From the NCBI RefSeq assembly GCF_947493875.1, contig NZ_CANLSU010000002.1:372001-436000 (forward strand): a stretch of DNA of 64,000 bases, read 5' to 3'. This document shows positions 1 through 10,834 of this stretch, in pieces; the stretch's first letter is position 1; each line of letters begins with the position of its first letter. The translations under genes and the position numbers were made by a program. The notes beneath the pieces are model-generated. The model made no database searches and was not told the DNA's origin. It was given only the letters and a program-made list of their open reading frames with translations. Origin of the DNA: an uncultured Marinococcus sp. Lineage in GTDB: Bacteria; Bacillota; Bacilli; Bacillales; Marinococcaceae.

Positions 1-1
1 T

Positions 2-292
2 AACGAGCAGAAGGTGACGCTGATTACAGAAAAAATCACAAGTGCCTGGCACCGCGGGGAGTACGAAAAAACTATTTTCGATTTTACTGGAGTAGGAGAA
101 GTGAACGAAAAAGGAATGAAGGAATTACGTGGAACCTTTGAGGCGCTTGCATTGATGGGAACAAAGGTTATCGTTACCGGGGTGCTTCCACGCCAGGCTA
201 AGCAGCTTCAGGAGATGCATGCTGCCTTTACTTTTGAATTCAGCCGTTCGCTTGAACAAATATTGACGGCTTCTCTCAGGAGTGAAAAGTAA
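2..292 (+). CDS. STAS-domain protein, C-terminal part (runs off the window start)
   Basis: The frame is open from base 2 (N-E-Q-K before the GTG at 14), so the gene very probably begins upstream and only the last 96 or so residues are here. The visible part looks like a STAS domain: a beta strand ending IFDFTGVGEVNEKG, an alternating helix, and VIVTGVLPRQAKQL, which resembles the 'itGv.p..a' strand and helix of RsbR/YtvA-type stressosome proteins and anti-sigma antagonists. Such domains regulate partner kinases by phosphorylation or scaffolding. The usual phospho-acceptor position seems to be occupied by Glu/Asn, so this may be a non-phosphorylated scaffold type; that is inference. No terminator is obvious before the next gene. 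Confidence 0.6.
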   Translation, partial: NEQKVTLITEKITSAWHRGEYEKTIFDFTGVGEVNEKGMKELRGTFEALALMGTKVIVTGVLPRQAKQLQEMHAAFTFEFSRSLEQILTASLRSEK

Positions 293-364
293 AATGAAAC
301 TTTCCAACCGCTAAGGTTTCCGCTACAATAAAAGGGAAGAAAGCGTGTGGAGGAGGCCTGGCAG

Positions 365-724
365 TTGGCACTTACTTTTTACGGGTATCCCCCGTGCGGT
401 ACATGCCGCAAAGCAAAAAAGTGGCTGGAAGCAGAGGATATTTCTTTTGAAGAGTATCATATTGTGGAACATCCCCCTTCGAAGGAAGAATTAAAAGCAT
501 GGAAAGAACAGGAAGGGCTTGAGTGGAAGCATTTCTTTAACACAAGCGGAAAGAAGTACCGGGAAATGGATCTGAAAACCCGGCTTCCGAAAGCATCTGA
601 AAAAGAGGTGCTGGAATGGCTGACTTCTGACGGGATGCTTTTGAAAAGGCCTATTGTGACAGACGGCGAGAGTGTCACCCTTGGGTTTAAGGAACCAGTT
701 TTTGAGGAAAAGTGGAAATCGTAA
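365..724 (+). CDS. yusI: ArsC/Spx-family thioredoxin-fold protein (YusI-like)
   Basis: A 119-residue protein of the ArsC/Spx/YffB family with a thioredoxin-like fold. The N-terminal CxxC motif (GYPPCGTCRKAKKW, Cys11 and Cys14) is followed by the family's conserved KELK and LKRP segments. Members include arsenate reductase and the regulator Spx; YusI has no established reaction. I place the start at TTG 365 rather than GTG 347 because the strong Shine-Dalgarno GGAGGAGG (349-356) lies inside the longer reading and is 8 nt before TTG. In B. subtilis yusI also precedes gcvH, which supports the assignment by synteny. Confidence 0.8.
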   Translation: MALTFYGYPPCGTCRKAKKWLEAEDISFEEYHIVEHPPSKEELKAWKEQEGLEWKHFFNTSGKKYREMDLKTRLPKASEKEVLEWLTSDGMLLKRPIVTDGESVTLGFKEPVFEEKWKS

Positions 725-754
725 TAGTATTTATTTGAAGGAGGACGATTATGT

Positions 755-1138
755 ATGAGTGTACCAGACGAACTTTTGTATTCAGAAGAACACGAATGGG
801 TTAAAAAAGAAGACGGACGTCTTCGTGTCGGTGTCACGGACTTCGCCCAGTCCGAGCTTGGCGACATTGTATTCGTAGAGCTTCCGGAAGTGGGAGATGA
901 ACTTGAAGCAGGAGAGCCGTTTGGAAGTGTAGAATCCGTTAAAACGGTATCAGAGCTTTACGCCCCGGTTACAGGAAAGGTCGTAGAAATTAACGAAAAT
1001 CTGGATGATTCTCCTGAATTCGTCAACGAATCTCCATATGAAAAAGCCTGGATGATCGTTGTAGAACCTTCCAATGAAAGTGAATTGGACGACCTGATGT
1101 CACCAGCCCAGTATTCAGACATGGTAAGTGATGATTAA
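755..1138 (+). CDS. gcvH: Glycine cleavage system H protein
   Basis: A 127-residue lipoyl carrier protein. The lipoyl-attachment lysine is Lys63 in the ESVKTVSE motif, inside a biotinyl/lipoyl-like beta-barrel domain. It shuttles the aminomethyl group of glycine between the P, T and L proteins; in Bacillus it is also a platform from which lipoyl groups are passed to other enzymes. The lipoyl synthase gene lipA is in this window near 16.9 kb. GGAGG (741-745) precedes the ATG at 755. A terminator follows at once, so the gene ends a short transcript with the ArsC-like gene. The C-terminus is acidic, as are many proteins here. Confidence 0.97.
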   Translation: MSVPDELLYSEEHEWVKKEDGRLRVGVTDFAQSELGDIVFVELPEVGDELEAGEPFGSVESVKTVSELYAPVTGKVVEINENLDDSPEFVNESPYEKAWMIVVEPSNESELDDLMSPAQYSDMVSDD

Positions 1139-1152
1139 TACTGATTTACATA

Positions 1153-1185
1153 GAAGCCGTCCTTTTGAAGGGCGGCTTCTTTTTA
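1153..1185 (+). terminator. Intrinsic terminator after gcvH
   Basis: GAAGCCGTCC and GGGCGGCTTC form a 10-bp stem around a short TTTTGAA loop, followed by a T-run. Confidence 0.9.
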
Positions 1186-1238
1186 TGAACAGTTTCTGTT
1201 TGGCTGCTTTCCAGTTTTTCGGGGATGAAAACTAAAGG

Positions 1239-1267
1239 TTGACGCTTATAGGCAAAGGTGCTATTAT
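1239..1267 (+). promoter_or_regulatory. Sigma-A promoter of the metNIQ riboswitch transcript
   Basis: TTGACG (1239-1244), a 17-bp spacer and TATTAT (1262-1267), placed about 40 bp before the start of the SAM riboswitch. Confidence 0.75.
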
Positions 1268-1304
1268 CAATAGCATCGTCAAATATGAACGGATAATCAT
1301 CGTT

Positions 1305-1460
1305 CACTTATCAAGAGAGGTGGAGGGGCTGGCCCTGTGAAACCCGGCAACCAGTCTGCATAAGCAGACATGGTGCCAATTCCTGCAGGCATACGTGTCT
1401 GCAAGATGAGTGGAAAGGATCCTTTAAAACCTTTCTGCTCGTGTGCAGAAGGGTTTTTTC
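1305..1460 (+). promoter_or_regulatory. SAM-I (S-box) riboswitch controlling metNIQ
   Basis: The segment has the hallmark S-box blocks in order: CTTATCAAGAGAGG at 1307-1320, a GGCCCxGUGAAACCCGGCAACC-like core at 1331-1352, a variable hairpin (GTCTGC/GCAGAC) at 1354-1370, GGTGCCAATTCC at 1372-1383, and GATGAG at 1405-1410. A terminator stem ACCTTTCTGC/GCAGAAGGGT with a T-run lies at 1429-1460. In this class SAM binding stabilises the aptamer and lets the terminator form, so methionine uptake is switched off when SAM is plentiful. A longer open frame through this RNA to metN is not coding. Confidence 0.97.
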
Positions 1461-1570
1461 TTTATGGTCCGGTATGGAAAAAGAATAACTACCGGAATCA
1501 TGACGATTTAAAACATACTATTTACATCGTTTTAATAAAGATAAAGAAAAACGATGAAGGAGAGAGCGGT

Positions 1571-2590
1571 ATGATCCAATTAAAAGGTTTATCCAAAGCC
1601 TTTCAGACAAAAACACAAACTGTTACCGCCGTAGATAACGTCAACCTTTCTATTGATGAAGGAGAAATTTTCGGAATTATCGGCTACAGCGGTGCGGGCA
1701 AAAGTACGCTTGTGAGGCTGTTAAATAAGCTCGAAACGGCTACCAGTGGTGAAGTAACCATTGAAGGAGAAAGCATTACTTCCCTGAAAGGACAGTCCCT
1801 GCGCAGTGCGCGCCAGGAAATAGGCATGGTATTCCAGCACTTTAACCTGCTGTGGTCCCGCACGGTGGCAGAAAACATTGCCTTTCCGCTCGAAATCGCA
1901 AAACAGTCAAAGCAGGAACGAAGCAGACGGGTTCAGGAGCTGGTTGACCTCGTCGGTCTTGAAGGCCGTGAGGATGCCTATCCCTCCCAGCTGAGCGGCG
2001 GCCAGAAGCAGCGGGTCGGTATTGCAAGGGCCCTTGCTAACAATCCGAAGGTGCTGCTGTGTGACGAAGCAACATCGGCACTGGACCCGAAAACAACAGA
2101 TTCTATTCTTGCTCTGCTGACAGATATTAATAAAAAGCTGGGACTTACCATAGTTCTGATCACGCACGAAATGCATGTGATCCGTAAAATCTGCCACCGG
2201 GTGGCGGTAATGGAGAGCGGCAGAGTCGTTGAAGAAGGACCTGTGCTCCAGGTATTCCGGAATCCGAGGGAGCATATGACGAAAGAATTTGTCCGTCAGA
2301 TTACGGAGCCGGAGGAAGATGCCTCGGAAATTGTGTTCGATGAAGAAGAGAACGGTGCAGTTGTCCAGCTGAAGTTTTTGGAAAACAAAGCTGAACAGCC
2401 CTTTATTTCCAAGGTCATCCGCCAGTTTGATGTGGATGTAAACATTATTCAGGGAAAAATTTCCCAGACGCAGCGCGGCAGCTACGGTTCCCTTTTCATC
2501 CGCATCAAAGGCAGCAGCGAAGAAATCGATAAGGCGCTGGCCTACCTCCGCGAAGAAGAGATAGAAGCAGAGGTGATGGAGCGTGTTTAA
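1571..2590 (+). CDS. metN: Methionine ABC transporter ATP-binding protein MetN
   Basis: A 339-residue ABC ATPase. Walker A GYSGAGKST is at residues 38-46, the ABC signature is LSGGQKQR, and Walker B reads VLLCDEATSALD. The C-terminal 75 or so residues look like the NIL (ACT-like) domain that binds methionine and trans-inhibits the transporter in this family. The frame opens at 1370 inside the riboswitch, but AAGGAGAG at 1557-1564 just before ATG 1571 and the family start (MIQLKGLSK) fix the start there. The last 8 bases overlap metI, indicating translational coupling. Confidence 0.95.
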   Translation: MIQLKGLSKAFQTKTQTVTAVDNVNLSIDEGEIFGIIGYSGAGKSTLVRLLNKLETATSGEVTIEGESITSLKGQSLRSARQEIGMVFQHFNLLWSRTVAENIAFPLEIAKQSKQERSRRVQELVDLVGLEGREDAYPSQLSGGQKQRVGIARALANNPKVLLCDEATSALDPKTTDSILALLTDINKKLGLTIVLITHEMHVIRKICHRVAVMESGRVVEEGPVLQVFRNPREHMTKEFVRQITEPEEDASEIVFDEEENGAVVQLKFLENKAEQPFISKVIRQFDVDVNIIQGKISQTQRGSYGSLFIRIKGSSEEIDKALAYLREEEIEAEVMERV

Positions 2591-3251
2591 TAATTTGACA
2601 GCGGAAATAAACTGGGAAAACATGTGGATTGCTACGTGGGAAACCGTCTATATGAGCCTGATTGCCGTGGCAGCCACATTTTTACTCGGTACGATACTCG
2701 GGGTACTGCTGTATTTAACAGATAAAGGAAACATGTGGGAAAACAAGCCGGTGCATACGGTGACAGCAGCGATCGTTAATATTTTCCGCTCTATTCCATT
2801 TATTATCCTGATCATTCTGCTTATTCCGTTTACAACCTTTTTGATTGGCACGATGCTTGGACCGAGCGCAGCACTGCCGGCACTGATTATCGGTGCCGCC
2901 CCGTTTTACGCCCGCCTGGTGGAGATTGGTCTGAGAGAGGTGGACAAGGGCGTTATTGAAGCCTCACAGGCGATGGGAGCGAGCCAGTGGCAGATCATTC
3001 AAAAAGTGCTTCTGCCGGAAGCGCTGCCGTCCTTAATCTCCGGCATCACCGTGACTGGTATTACGCTGGTCAGCTATACTGCCATGGCCGGTGTTGTAGG
3101 CGGCGGAGGCCTTGGGAACCTTGCATATCAGGAAGGGTTCCAGCGCAGCAATAATGAAGTAGTATTTGTTGCTACAGTGCTGATTCTTGTTATTGTCTTC
3201 ATTCTGCAATGGATCGGCGATATTTGGACGAGACAGATAGATAAACGATAA
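2583..3251 (+). CDS. metI: Methionine ABC transporter permease (MetI/MetP)
   Basis: A 222-residue inner-membrane permease with about five hydrophobic segments. It carries the BPD-transport EAA loop (EASQAMGASQWQIIQKVLLPEALPS) that docks on MetN. The GTG start overlaps the end of metN. Length and sequence match MetI (MetP in B. subtilis). It forms the channel for methionine with MetN and MetQ, all under the upstream SAM riboswitch. Confidence 0.95.
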   Translation: MFNNLTAEINWENMWIATWETVYMSLIAVAATFLLGTILGVLLYLTDKGNMWENKPVHTVTAAIVNIFRSIPFIILIILLIPFTTFLIGTMLGPSAALPALIIGAAPFYARLVEIGLREVDKGVIEASQAMGASQWQIIQKVLLPEALPSLISGITVTGITLVSYTAMAGVVGGGGLGNLAYQEGFQRSNNEVVFVATVLILVIVFILQWIGDIWTRQIDKR

Positions 3252-3277
3252 TTATTATATTAACGGGGGAATTTTTC

Positions 3278-4111
3278 ATGAAAAAAACACTACTTGGCGT
3301 TTCACTACTTTCTACGGCAGTACTGGCAGCCTGCGGCTCTGATTCAGAGTCAGGCGGCGGTTCCGAAGAAGAAACACAGACACTTACGGTAGGGGCTACA
3401 AGCGTCCCGCACGCAGAAATTCTGGAGTTTGCCGAAGACCAGCTGTCGGAAGAAAATGTGGAGCTTGAAATCGAAACATTCAATGACTATATTGTTCCAA
3501 ACGAAGCGCTTGCTTCGGAAGAAATTGATGCAAACTATTTTCAGCACATTCCTTACCTTGAAGATCAGATGGAAGAAAATGAAGAGTTTGACTTCGTCAA
3601 TATGGGCGGCATTCATATCGAGCCAATCGGTGTTTATTCCCAGGAGTATGACAGCCTTGATGCCCTTCCGGACGGAGCAGAAATAATTATGAGTAACTCG
3701 GTGGCAGACCACGGCCGGATTCTGCAGATGCTTGAGCAGGAAGGCGTCCTCACGCTTGAAGAAGGCGCCGGCGTTGAAGCAACAGTGGATGATATTGCCG
3801 AAAATCCGAAAGACCTGCAGTTCCAGGCGGACATTGACGCGGCTACGCTTCCGCAGGTGTATAATAACGGCGAAGGGGATGCCGTATTCATCAATTCCAA
3901 TTATGCAATTGATGCAGAGCTGAACCCTCAGGAGGACGCTATTGCGCTTGAAAGTCCGGAGGATAATCCGTATGTGAATGTGATAGCAGCCCGGGCAGAG
4001 GATGAAGATAATGAAACAATTCAGACGCTTGTAGATGTGCTGCAGTCGGATGAAACCCAGGAATTTATTGAAGAAGAATATGACGGAGCCGTCATTCCTG
4101 CAGAGGAGTAA
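3278..4111 (+). CDS. metQ: Methionine-binding lipoprotein MetQ
   Basis: A 277-residue substrate-binding lipoprotein of the NlpA family. The signal peptide ends in the lipobox LAAC with Cys19 as the lipidated residue, followed by a Gly/Ser/Glu linker. Recognisable NlpA-family segments include GATSVPHAEIL, the NYFQHIPYL block and MSNSVADHGRIL. The mature protein is very rich in Glu and Asp, as expected for an extracytoplasmic protein of a halophile. It is the last gene of metNIQ and a strong terminator follows 10 nt after the stop. Confidence 0.95.
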   Translation: MKKTLLGVSLLSTAVLAACGSDSESGGGSEEETQTLTVGATSVPHAEILEFAEDQLSEENVELEIETFNDYIVPNEALASEEIDANYFQHIPYLEDQMEENEEFDFVNMGGIHIEPIGVYSQEYDSLDALPDGAEIIMSNSVADHGRILQMLEQEGVLTLEEGAGVEATVDDIAENPKDLQFQADIDAATLPQVYNNGEGDAVFINSNYAIDAELNPQEDAIALESPEDNPYVNVIAARAEDEDNETIQTLVDVLQSDETQEFIEEEYDGAVIPAEE

Positions 4112-4120
4112 TAGCGGTCA

Positions 4121-4153
4121 GGCCGGACTCGTTGACTGAGTCCGGCCTTTTAT
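4121..4153 (+). terminator. Terminator after metQ
   Basis: GGCCGGACTC/GAGTCCGGCC stem with a GTTGACT loop, followed by a T-run. Confidence 0.9.
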
Positions 4154-4223
4154 ATTGGGAGAAAAATAGAAGGGAATCTTCATTGAAAGAGTTTTTCCTT
4201 TTTTACTTCTCAGTCAGGTTTGG

Positions 4224-4306
4224 TATACTGTAAGAGTGATTGAAGAAAAGCATTGGATAGGGAGGGTCGTTCCTGCAATTGGTTTGTATAGGCACCCTCC
4301 TTTTTG
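4224..4306 (+). ncRNA. Candidate short transcript or leader between metQ and sufC
   Basis: TATACT at 4224-4229 resembles a -10 box, although the matching -35 (TTTTAC, 17 bp upstream) is weak. About 30 nt later GGAGGGT (4261-4267) pairs with ACCCTCC (4294-4300), followed by five T residues, a simple intrinsic terminator. The unit would give an RNA of about 70 nt ending 210 nt before sufC. There is no reading frame of note. It could be a small RNA, or an attenuated leader for the suf operon. Confidence 0.3.
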
Positions 4307-4329
4307 TATGAACGCTTTTATTGAGAATG

Positions 4330-4446
4330 AAATGAGCGTATTCTCATTTATTTCCCGTGCGGTTTTTTGCCATATAGTAGCAAAAAAATGAAATATATCG
4401 GGAGAGAAAGCGAGTTTGCTTGAAGTCAGTTTACATTTGTTATAAA
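4330..4446 (+). promoter_or_regulatory. suf operon upstream region: inverted repeat and probable promoter
   Basis: AAATGAG (4330-4336) and CTCATTT (4343-4349) form a perfect 7-bp inverted repeat with a 6-bp gap. GAGAAT/ATTCTC nests with it. TATAAA at 4441-4446 is the best -10 candidate, with TTGCTT or TTGAAG (4416-4425) at non-ideal spacing. The repeat could be an operator for the suf genes. It is not a convincing Fur or PerR box. Confidence 0.35.
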
Positions 4447-4515
4447 ATAATAATTATAATAAATAGAGAAAAAACAGCGGTTTCCGCTTGATTCCAAAAT
4501 ATGGAGGTATGCAAA

Positions 4516-5304
4516 ATGGCAACGCCGAACTTGAAAATTGAGAATTTGCATGTAGAAATTGAAGGTACTGAAATCATTAAAGGCTTCGACCTGGAAATGA
4601 ACGGCGGAGAAATCCACGCAATCATGGGACCAAACGGAACAGGTAAATCCACCCTTGCTTCTGCAGTGATGGGCCACCCGAAATATGAAATCACTAAAGG
4701 AACTATTACGCTTGATGGAGAAAACGTACTCGACATGGAAGTCGACGAGCGCGCAAGAGCAGGCCTCTTCCTCGCAATGCAGTATCCTAGTGAAGTGAGC
4801 GGTGTAACAAACTCTGACTTTATGCGTTCAGCCATTAATGCTAAGCGCGGAGAAGGAAACGAAATCCAGCTGATGAAATTTATCCGCCAGATGGACGAAA
4901 AAATGAACATGCTTGAAATTGACGAATCGTTCTCCCAGCGTTACTTAAACGAAGGGTTCTCCGGCGGTGAGAAAAAGCGTAATGAAATTCTTCAGCTTCT
5001 CATGATGGAACCAAAAATCGCTATCCTGGACGAAATCGACTCCGGTCTTGATATCGATGCGCTCAAAGTCGTTTCCAAAGGCGTAAACGACATGAAAAGC
5101 CCGGACTTTGGCGCCTTAATCATCACTCACTATCAGCGTCTCTTAAACTACATTACTCCGGATAAAGTACACGTCATGATGCAGGGACGCATCGTTAAAT
5201 CCGGCGGCGCCGAACTAGCTCAGCGTCTCGAAAGCGAAGGCTATGAGTGGATTAAGGAAGAACTCGGCATTGAAAACGAACGCGTTGGGGAACCACAGGA
5301 ATAA
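4516..5304 (+). CDS. sufC: Fe-S assembly ATPase SufC
   Basis: A 262-residue ABC-type ATPase of the SUF system. Walker A is GPNGTGKST (38-46), the signature is FSGGEKKR, and Walker B reads IAILDEIDSGLD. It powers conformational change of the SufBCD scaffold in the cytosol. The start is ATG 4516, with GGAGGT at 4503-4508 giving 7 nt spacing; a 5-codon upstream extension would include the ribosome-binding site. It is the first gene of the order sufC-D-S-U-B, identical to B. subtilis. Confidence 0.97.
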   Translation: MATPNLKIENLHVEIEGTEIIKGFDLEMNGGEIHAIMGPNGTGKSTLASAVMGHPKYEITKGTITLDGENVLDMEVDERARAGLFLAMQYPSEVSGVTNSDFMRSAINAKRGEGNEIQLMKFIRQMDEKMNMLEIDESFSQRYLNEGFSGGEKKRNEILQLLMMEPKIAILDEIDSGLDIDALKVVSKGVNDMKSPDFGALIITHYQRLLNYITPDKVHVMMQGRIVKSGGAELAQRLESEGYEWIKEELGIENERVGEPQE

Positions 5305-5329
5305 TTTTAACAGCAGGGGAGGCGAAATA

Positions 5330-8296
<2,967 letters not shown>

Positions 8297-8365
8297 TACA
8301 GCAACGTGCTTGAAACGCAGCGGGAATGAGACTACTTATTCCCGACTCTAAGGAGGTATTTTCAT

Positions 8366-9766
8366 ATGGCAAAACAAATGCCGGAAATTGGTGAAGACTA
8401 TCAGTATGGTTTTCATGACAAAGACGTTTCCATCTTCCGTTCGGGTAAAGGCCTTACAGATGAAATTGTAAAAGAAATTTCTAAAATTAAAGAAGAGCCG
8501 CAGTGGATGCTTGACTTTCGTCTGAAATCGCTGGAAATCTTCTATAAAAAACCAATGCCGCAATGGGGCGGCGATCTCTCCGGACTGGACTTTGACGCTA
8601 TTACGTATTATGTAAAACCGTCCGAGCGTTCTGAAAAATCGTGGGACGAAGTACCGGAAGAAATCAAAAACACATTCGATAAGCTCGGTATTCCGGAAGC
8701 GGAGCAAAAGTATCTGGCAGGGGTATCTGCACAGTACGAATCCGAAGTTGTATATCACAACATGGAAAAAGAGCTTGAAGATCAGGGTATCGTGTTTAAA
8801 GACACAGATACAGCAGTGAAGGAAAACGAAGAGTTGTTCCGTGAGCACTTCGGAAAAGTTATCCCGCCGTCAGATAACAAATTCTCGGCGCTGAACTCCG
8901 CAGTATGGTCCGGCGGCTCCTTCATCTATGTACCAAAAGGTGCAAAAGTAGAAACTCCGCTTCAGGCTTATTTCCGGATTAATTCGGAAAACATGGGACA
9001 GTTTGAGCGTACGCTGATCATTGCAGACGAAGGCAGCTCCGTGCATTATGTAGAAGGGTGTACCGCACCAGTTTACTCCACGGATTCCCTGCACAGTGCC
9101 GTTGTTGAAATCATCGTGAAAAAAGATGCGTACTGCCGTTATACAACGATCCAAAACTGGGCACCAAACGTTTACAACCTCGTTACAAAACGGGCAGTTG
9201 CAGACGAAGGCGCCACCATGGAATGGGTTGACGGTAACATTGGCTCCAAATTGACGATGAAATATCCATCGATTATTATGCGCGGTGAAGGTGCGAAAGG
9301 TACTGTTCTTTCCATCGCTATCGCCGGCCGCGGCCAGCATCAGGACGCAGGCGCAAAAGTAATGCACCTGGCTCCAAACTGTTCCTCCACTATCGTTTCG
9401 AAATCCATTTCGAAACAGGGCGGAAAAGTAACGTACCGCGGTATTGCGAACTTTGGACGCAAGTCCGACGGTTCCAAATCGAAAATCGAATGTGATACGT
9501 TGATTATGGATAACGAATCCACTTCGGATACGATTCCGTACAACGAAATTTATAACAACAATATTGCTCTTGAACACGAAGCAACGGTATCAAAAGTATC
9601 GGAAGAGCAGCTCTTCTATCTTATGAGCCGCGGCGTTGGTGAACAGGAAGCAACTGAAATGATCGTTATGGGCTTCATTGAGCCGTTCACAAAAGAACTG
9701 CCAATGGAATATGCCGTAGAAATGAACCGTTTGATCAGCTTTGAAATGGAAGGATCCATCGGTTAA
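8366..9766 (+). CDS. sufB: Fe-S assembly scaffold protein SufB
   Basis: A 466-residue SufB, the main scaffold on which Fe-S clusters are built with SufC and SufD. Diagnostic parts are the N-terminal [19 protein letters not shown], the [18 protein letters not shown] core, and C-terminal [10 protein letters not shown] and [33 protein letters not shown] precedes the ATG. It ends the suf operon and is followed by a terminator. Confidence 0.98.
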   Translation: MAKQMPEIGEDYQYGFHDKDVSIFRSGKGLTDEIVKEISKIKEEPQWMLDFRLKSLEIFYKKPMPQWGGDLSGLDFDAITYYVKPSERSEKSWDEVPEEIKNTFDKLGIPEAEQKYLAGVSAQYESEVVYHNMEKELEDQGIVFKDTDTAVKENEELFREHFGKVIPPSDNKFSALNSAVWSGGSFIYVPKGAKVETPLQAYFRINSENMGQFERTLIIADEGSSVHYVEGCTAPVYSTDSLHSAVVEIIVKKDAYCRYTTIQNWAPNVYNLVTKRAVADEGATMEWVDGNIGSKLTMKYPSIIMRGEGAKGTVLSIAIAGRGQHQDAGAKVMHLAPNCSSTIVSKSISKQGGKVTYRGIANFGRKSDGSKSKIECDTLIMDNESTSDTIPYNEIYNNNIALEHEATVSKVSEEQLFYLMSRGVGEQEATEMIVMGFIEPFTKELPMEYAVEMNRLISFEMEGSIG

Positions 9767-9792
9767 TCTTTCTGCCCAGTACGAAAAATAGG

Positions 9793-9840
9793 AACTGTCC
9801 TTTAAAGAGCTGCTACTGCTCTAAAAAGGGCAGTTTTTTT
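9793..9840 (+). terminator. Terminator of the suf operon
   Basis: Outer stem AACTGTCC/GGGCAGTT encloses an inner AGAGC/GCTCT hairpin, followed by a run of T residues. Confidence 0.85.
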
Positions 9841-9885
9841 GTTTTATTTTAAAGAAGAACGTGAAAAGAACAGGGAGGTGAATAA

Positions 9886-10758
9886 ATGATGATATACGTT
9901 GGCTTAACCGGCTGGGGGGATCACGACTCCCTTTACCCAAAAGGATTAAAGCAGACTGATAAGCTGAAGGAATACAGCAAATATTTTCCAACTGTAGAGG
10001 TGGATTCTTCCTTCTACGCTATTCAGCCGAAGAAAAATATAGACAAATGGCTCCGGGAGACGCCGGATTCGTTTCAATTTATTATGAAGGCCTATCAGGA
10101 AATGACCGGGCACCAGCGGGGTCCGAGCAAATATGAATCAAAAAAGGAAATGTTCGAGCAGTACGCTCTGTCGGTACGTCCGATGAAGGAAGCAGGTAAA
10201 TTAGCGATGGTGCTTTGCCAGTTTCCGCCCTGGTTTGAATGCAACCGGGAAAATGTGGACTATCTCCGCTACTTAAGAGATCAGCTGCACGAATTCCCCT
10301 GTGCTCTTGAGTTCCGCCATGAGTCATGGTTTCATCCGACCTTCCGGGAAAAAACGCTCGAATTCATGAAAAATGAAGACTGGATCCATTCCGTGGTGGA
10401 CGAACCGCAGATCGAAGGCGGGTCAGTGCCGATTGTTGAAGAAGCCACCACGTCTTCCAAAACGTTAATTCGTCTGCACGGGCGTGACAGGAACGCATGG
10501 CTGAAGCCAGCACGCGGCCAGGAATGGCGAAAGGTGCGCTATCGCTATAATTATTCCGATGCAGAGCTTCAGGAATGGCAGGAACGGGCGGAAAGGCTGC
10601 AAAAAGAAAGCAGCGACGTGTATATGATTTTTAATAATAATTCCGAACGCCACGCGGCTCCGAACGCACGCCGGCTGCTCGAGCTTTCCGGTATTGAATA
10701 CGAAGGCCTTACTCCAAAACAAACTTCTCTCTTTAATGACGAGACCCGTGATTCGTAG
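9886..10758 (+). CDS. yunF: DUF72 family protein YunF
   Basis: A 290-residue protein of the DUF72 (YecE/YunF) family, a TIM-barrel-like fold of unknown reaction. Family features visible here are the N-terminal LTGWGDHDSLYP, TVEVDSSFYA, LCQFPPWF, ALEFRHESW and LIRLHGRDRNAW. ATG 9886 is 5 nt after GGGAGGTG; ATG 9889 gives better spacing. A position between suf and yunD agrees with the yun cluster of B. subtilis. Confidence 0.9.
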   Translation: MMIYVGLTGWGDHDSLYPKGLKQTDKLKEYSKYFPTVEVDSSFYAIQPKKNIDKWLRETPDSFQFIMKAYQEMTGHQRGPSKYESKKEMFEQYALSVRPMKEAGKLAMVLCQFPPWFECNRENVDYLRYLRDQLHEFPCALEFRHESWFHPTFREKTLEFMKNEDWIHSVVDEPQIEGGSVPIVEEATTSSKTLIRLHGRDRNAWLKPARGQEWRKVRYRYNYSDAELQEWQERAERLQKESSDVYMIFNNNSERHAAPNARRLLELSGIEYEGLTPKQTSLFNDETRDS

Positions 10759-10834
10759 TAAGATAAAAGAAGATGAAATGCACTCGTTTCTGCACCTCAG
10801 CATGTGGAAACGAGCACAAAGGCGGTGAGACCTG

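Noticed and set aside
1370-1570. Upstream extension of the metN reading frame
   Set aside because: It runs through the SAM riboswitch and its terminator, while a good ribosome-binding site and the family start are at 1571.
5243-5329. Extension of sufD into the end of sufC
   Set aside because: The overlap would be in a shadow frame of sufC; GGGGAGG and ATG 5330 fit the SufD start.
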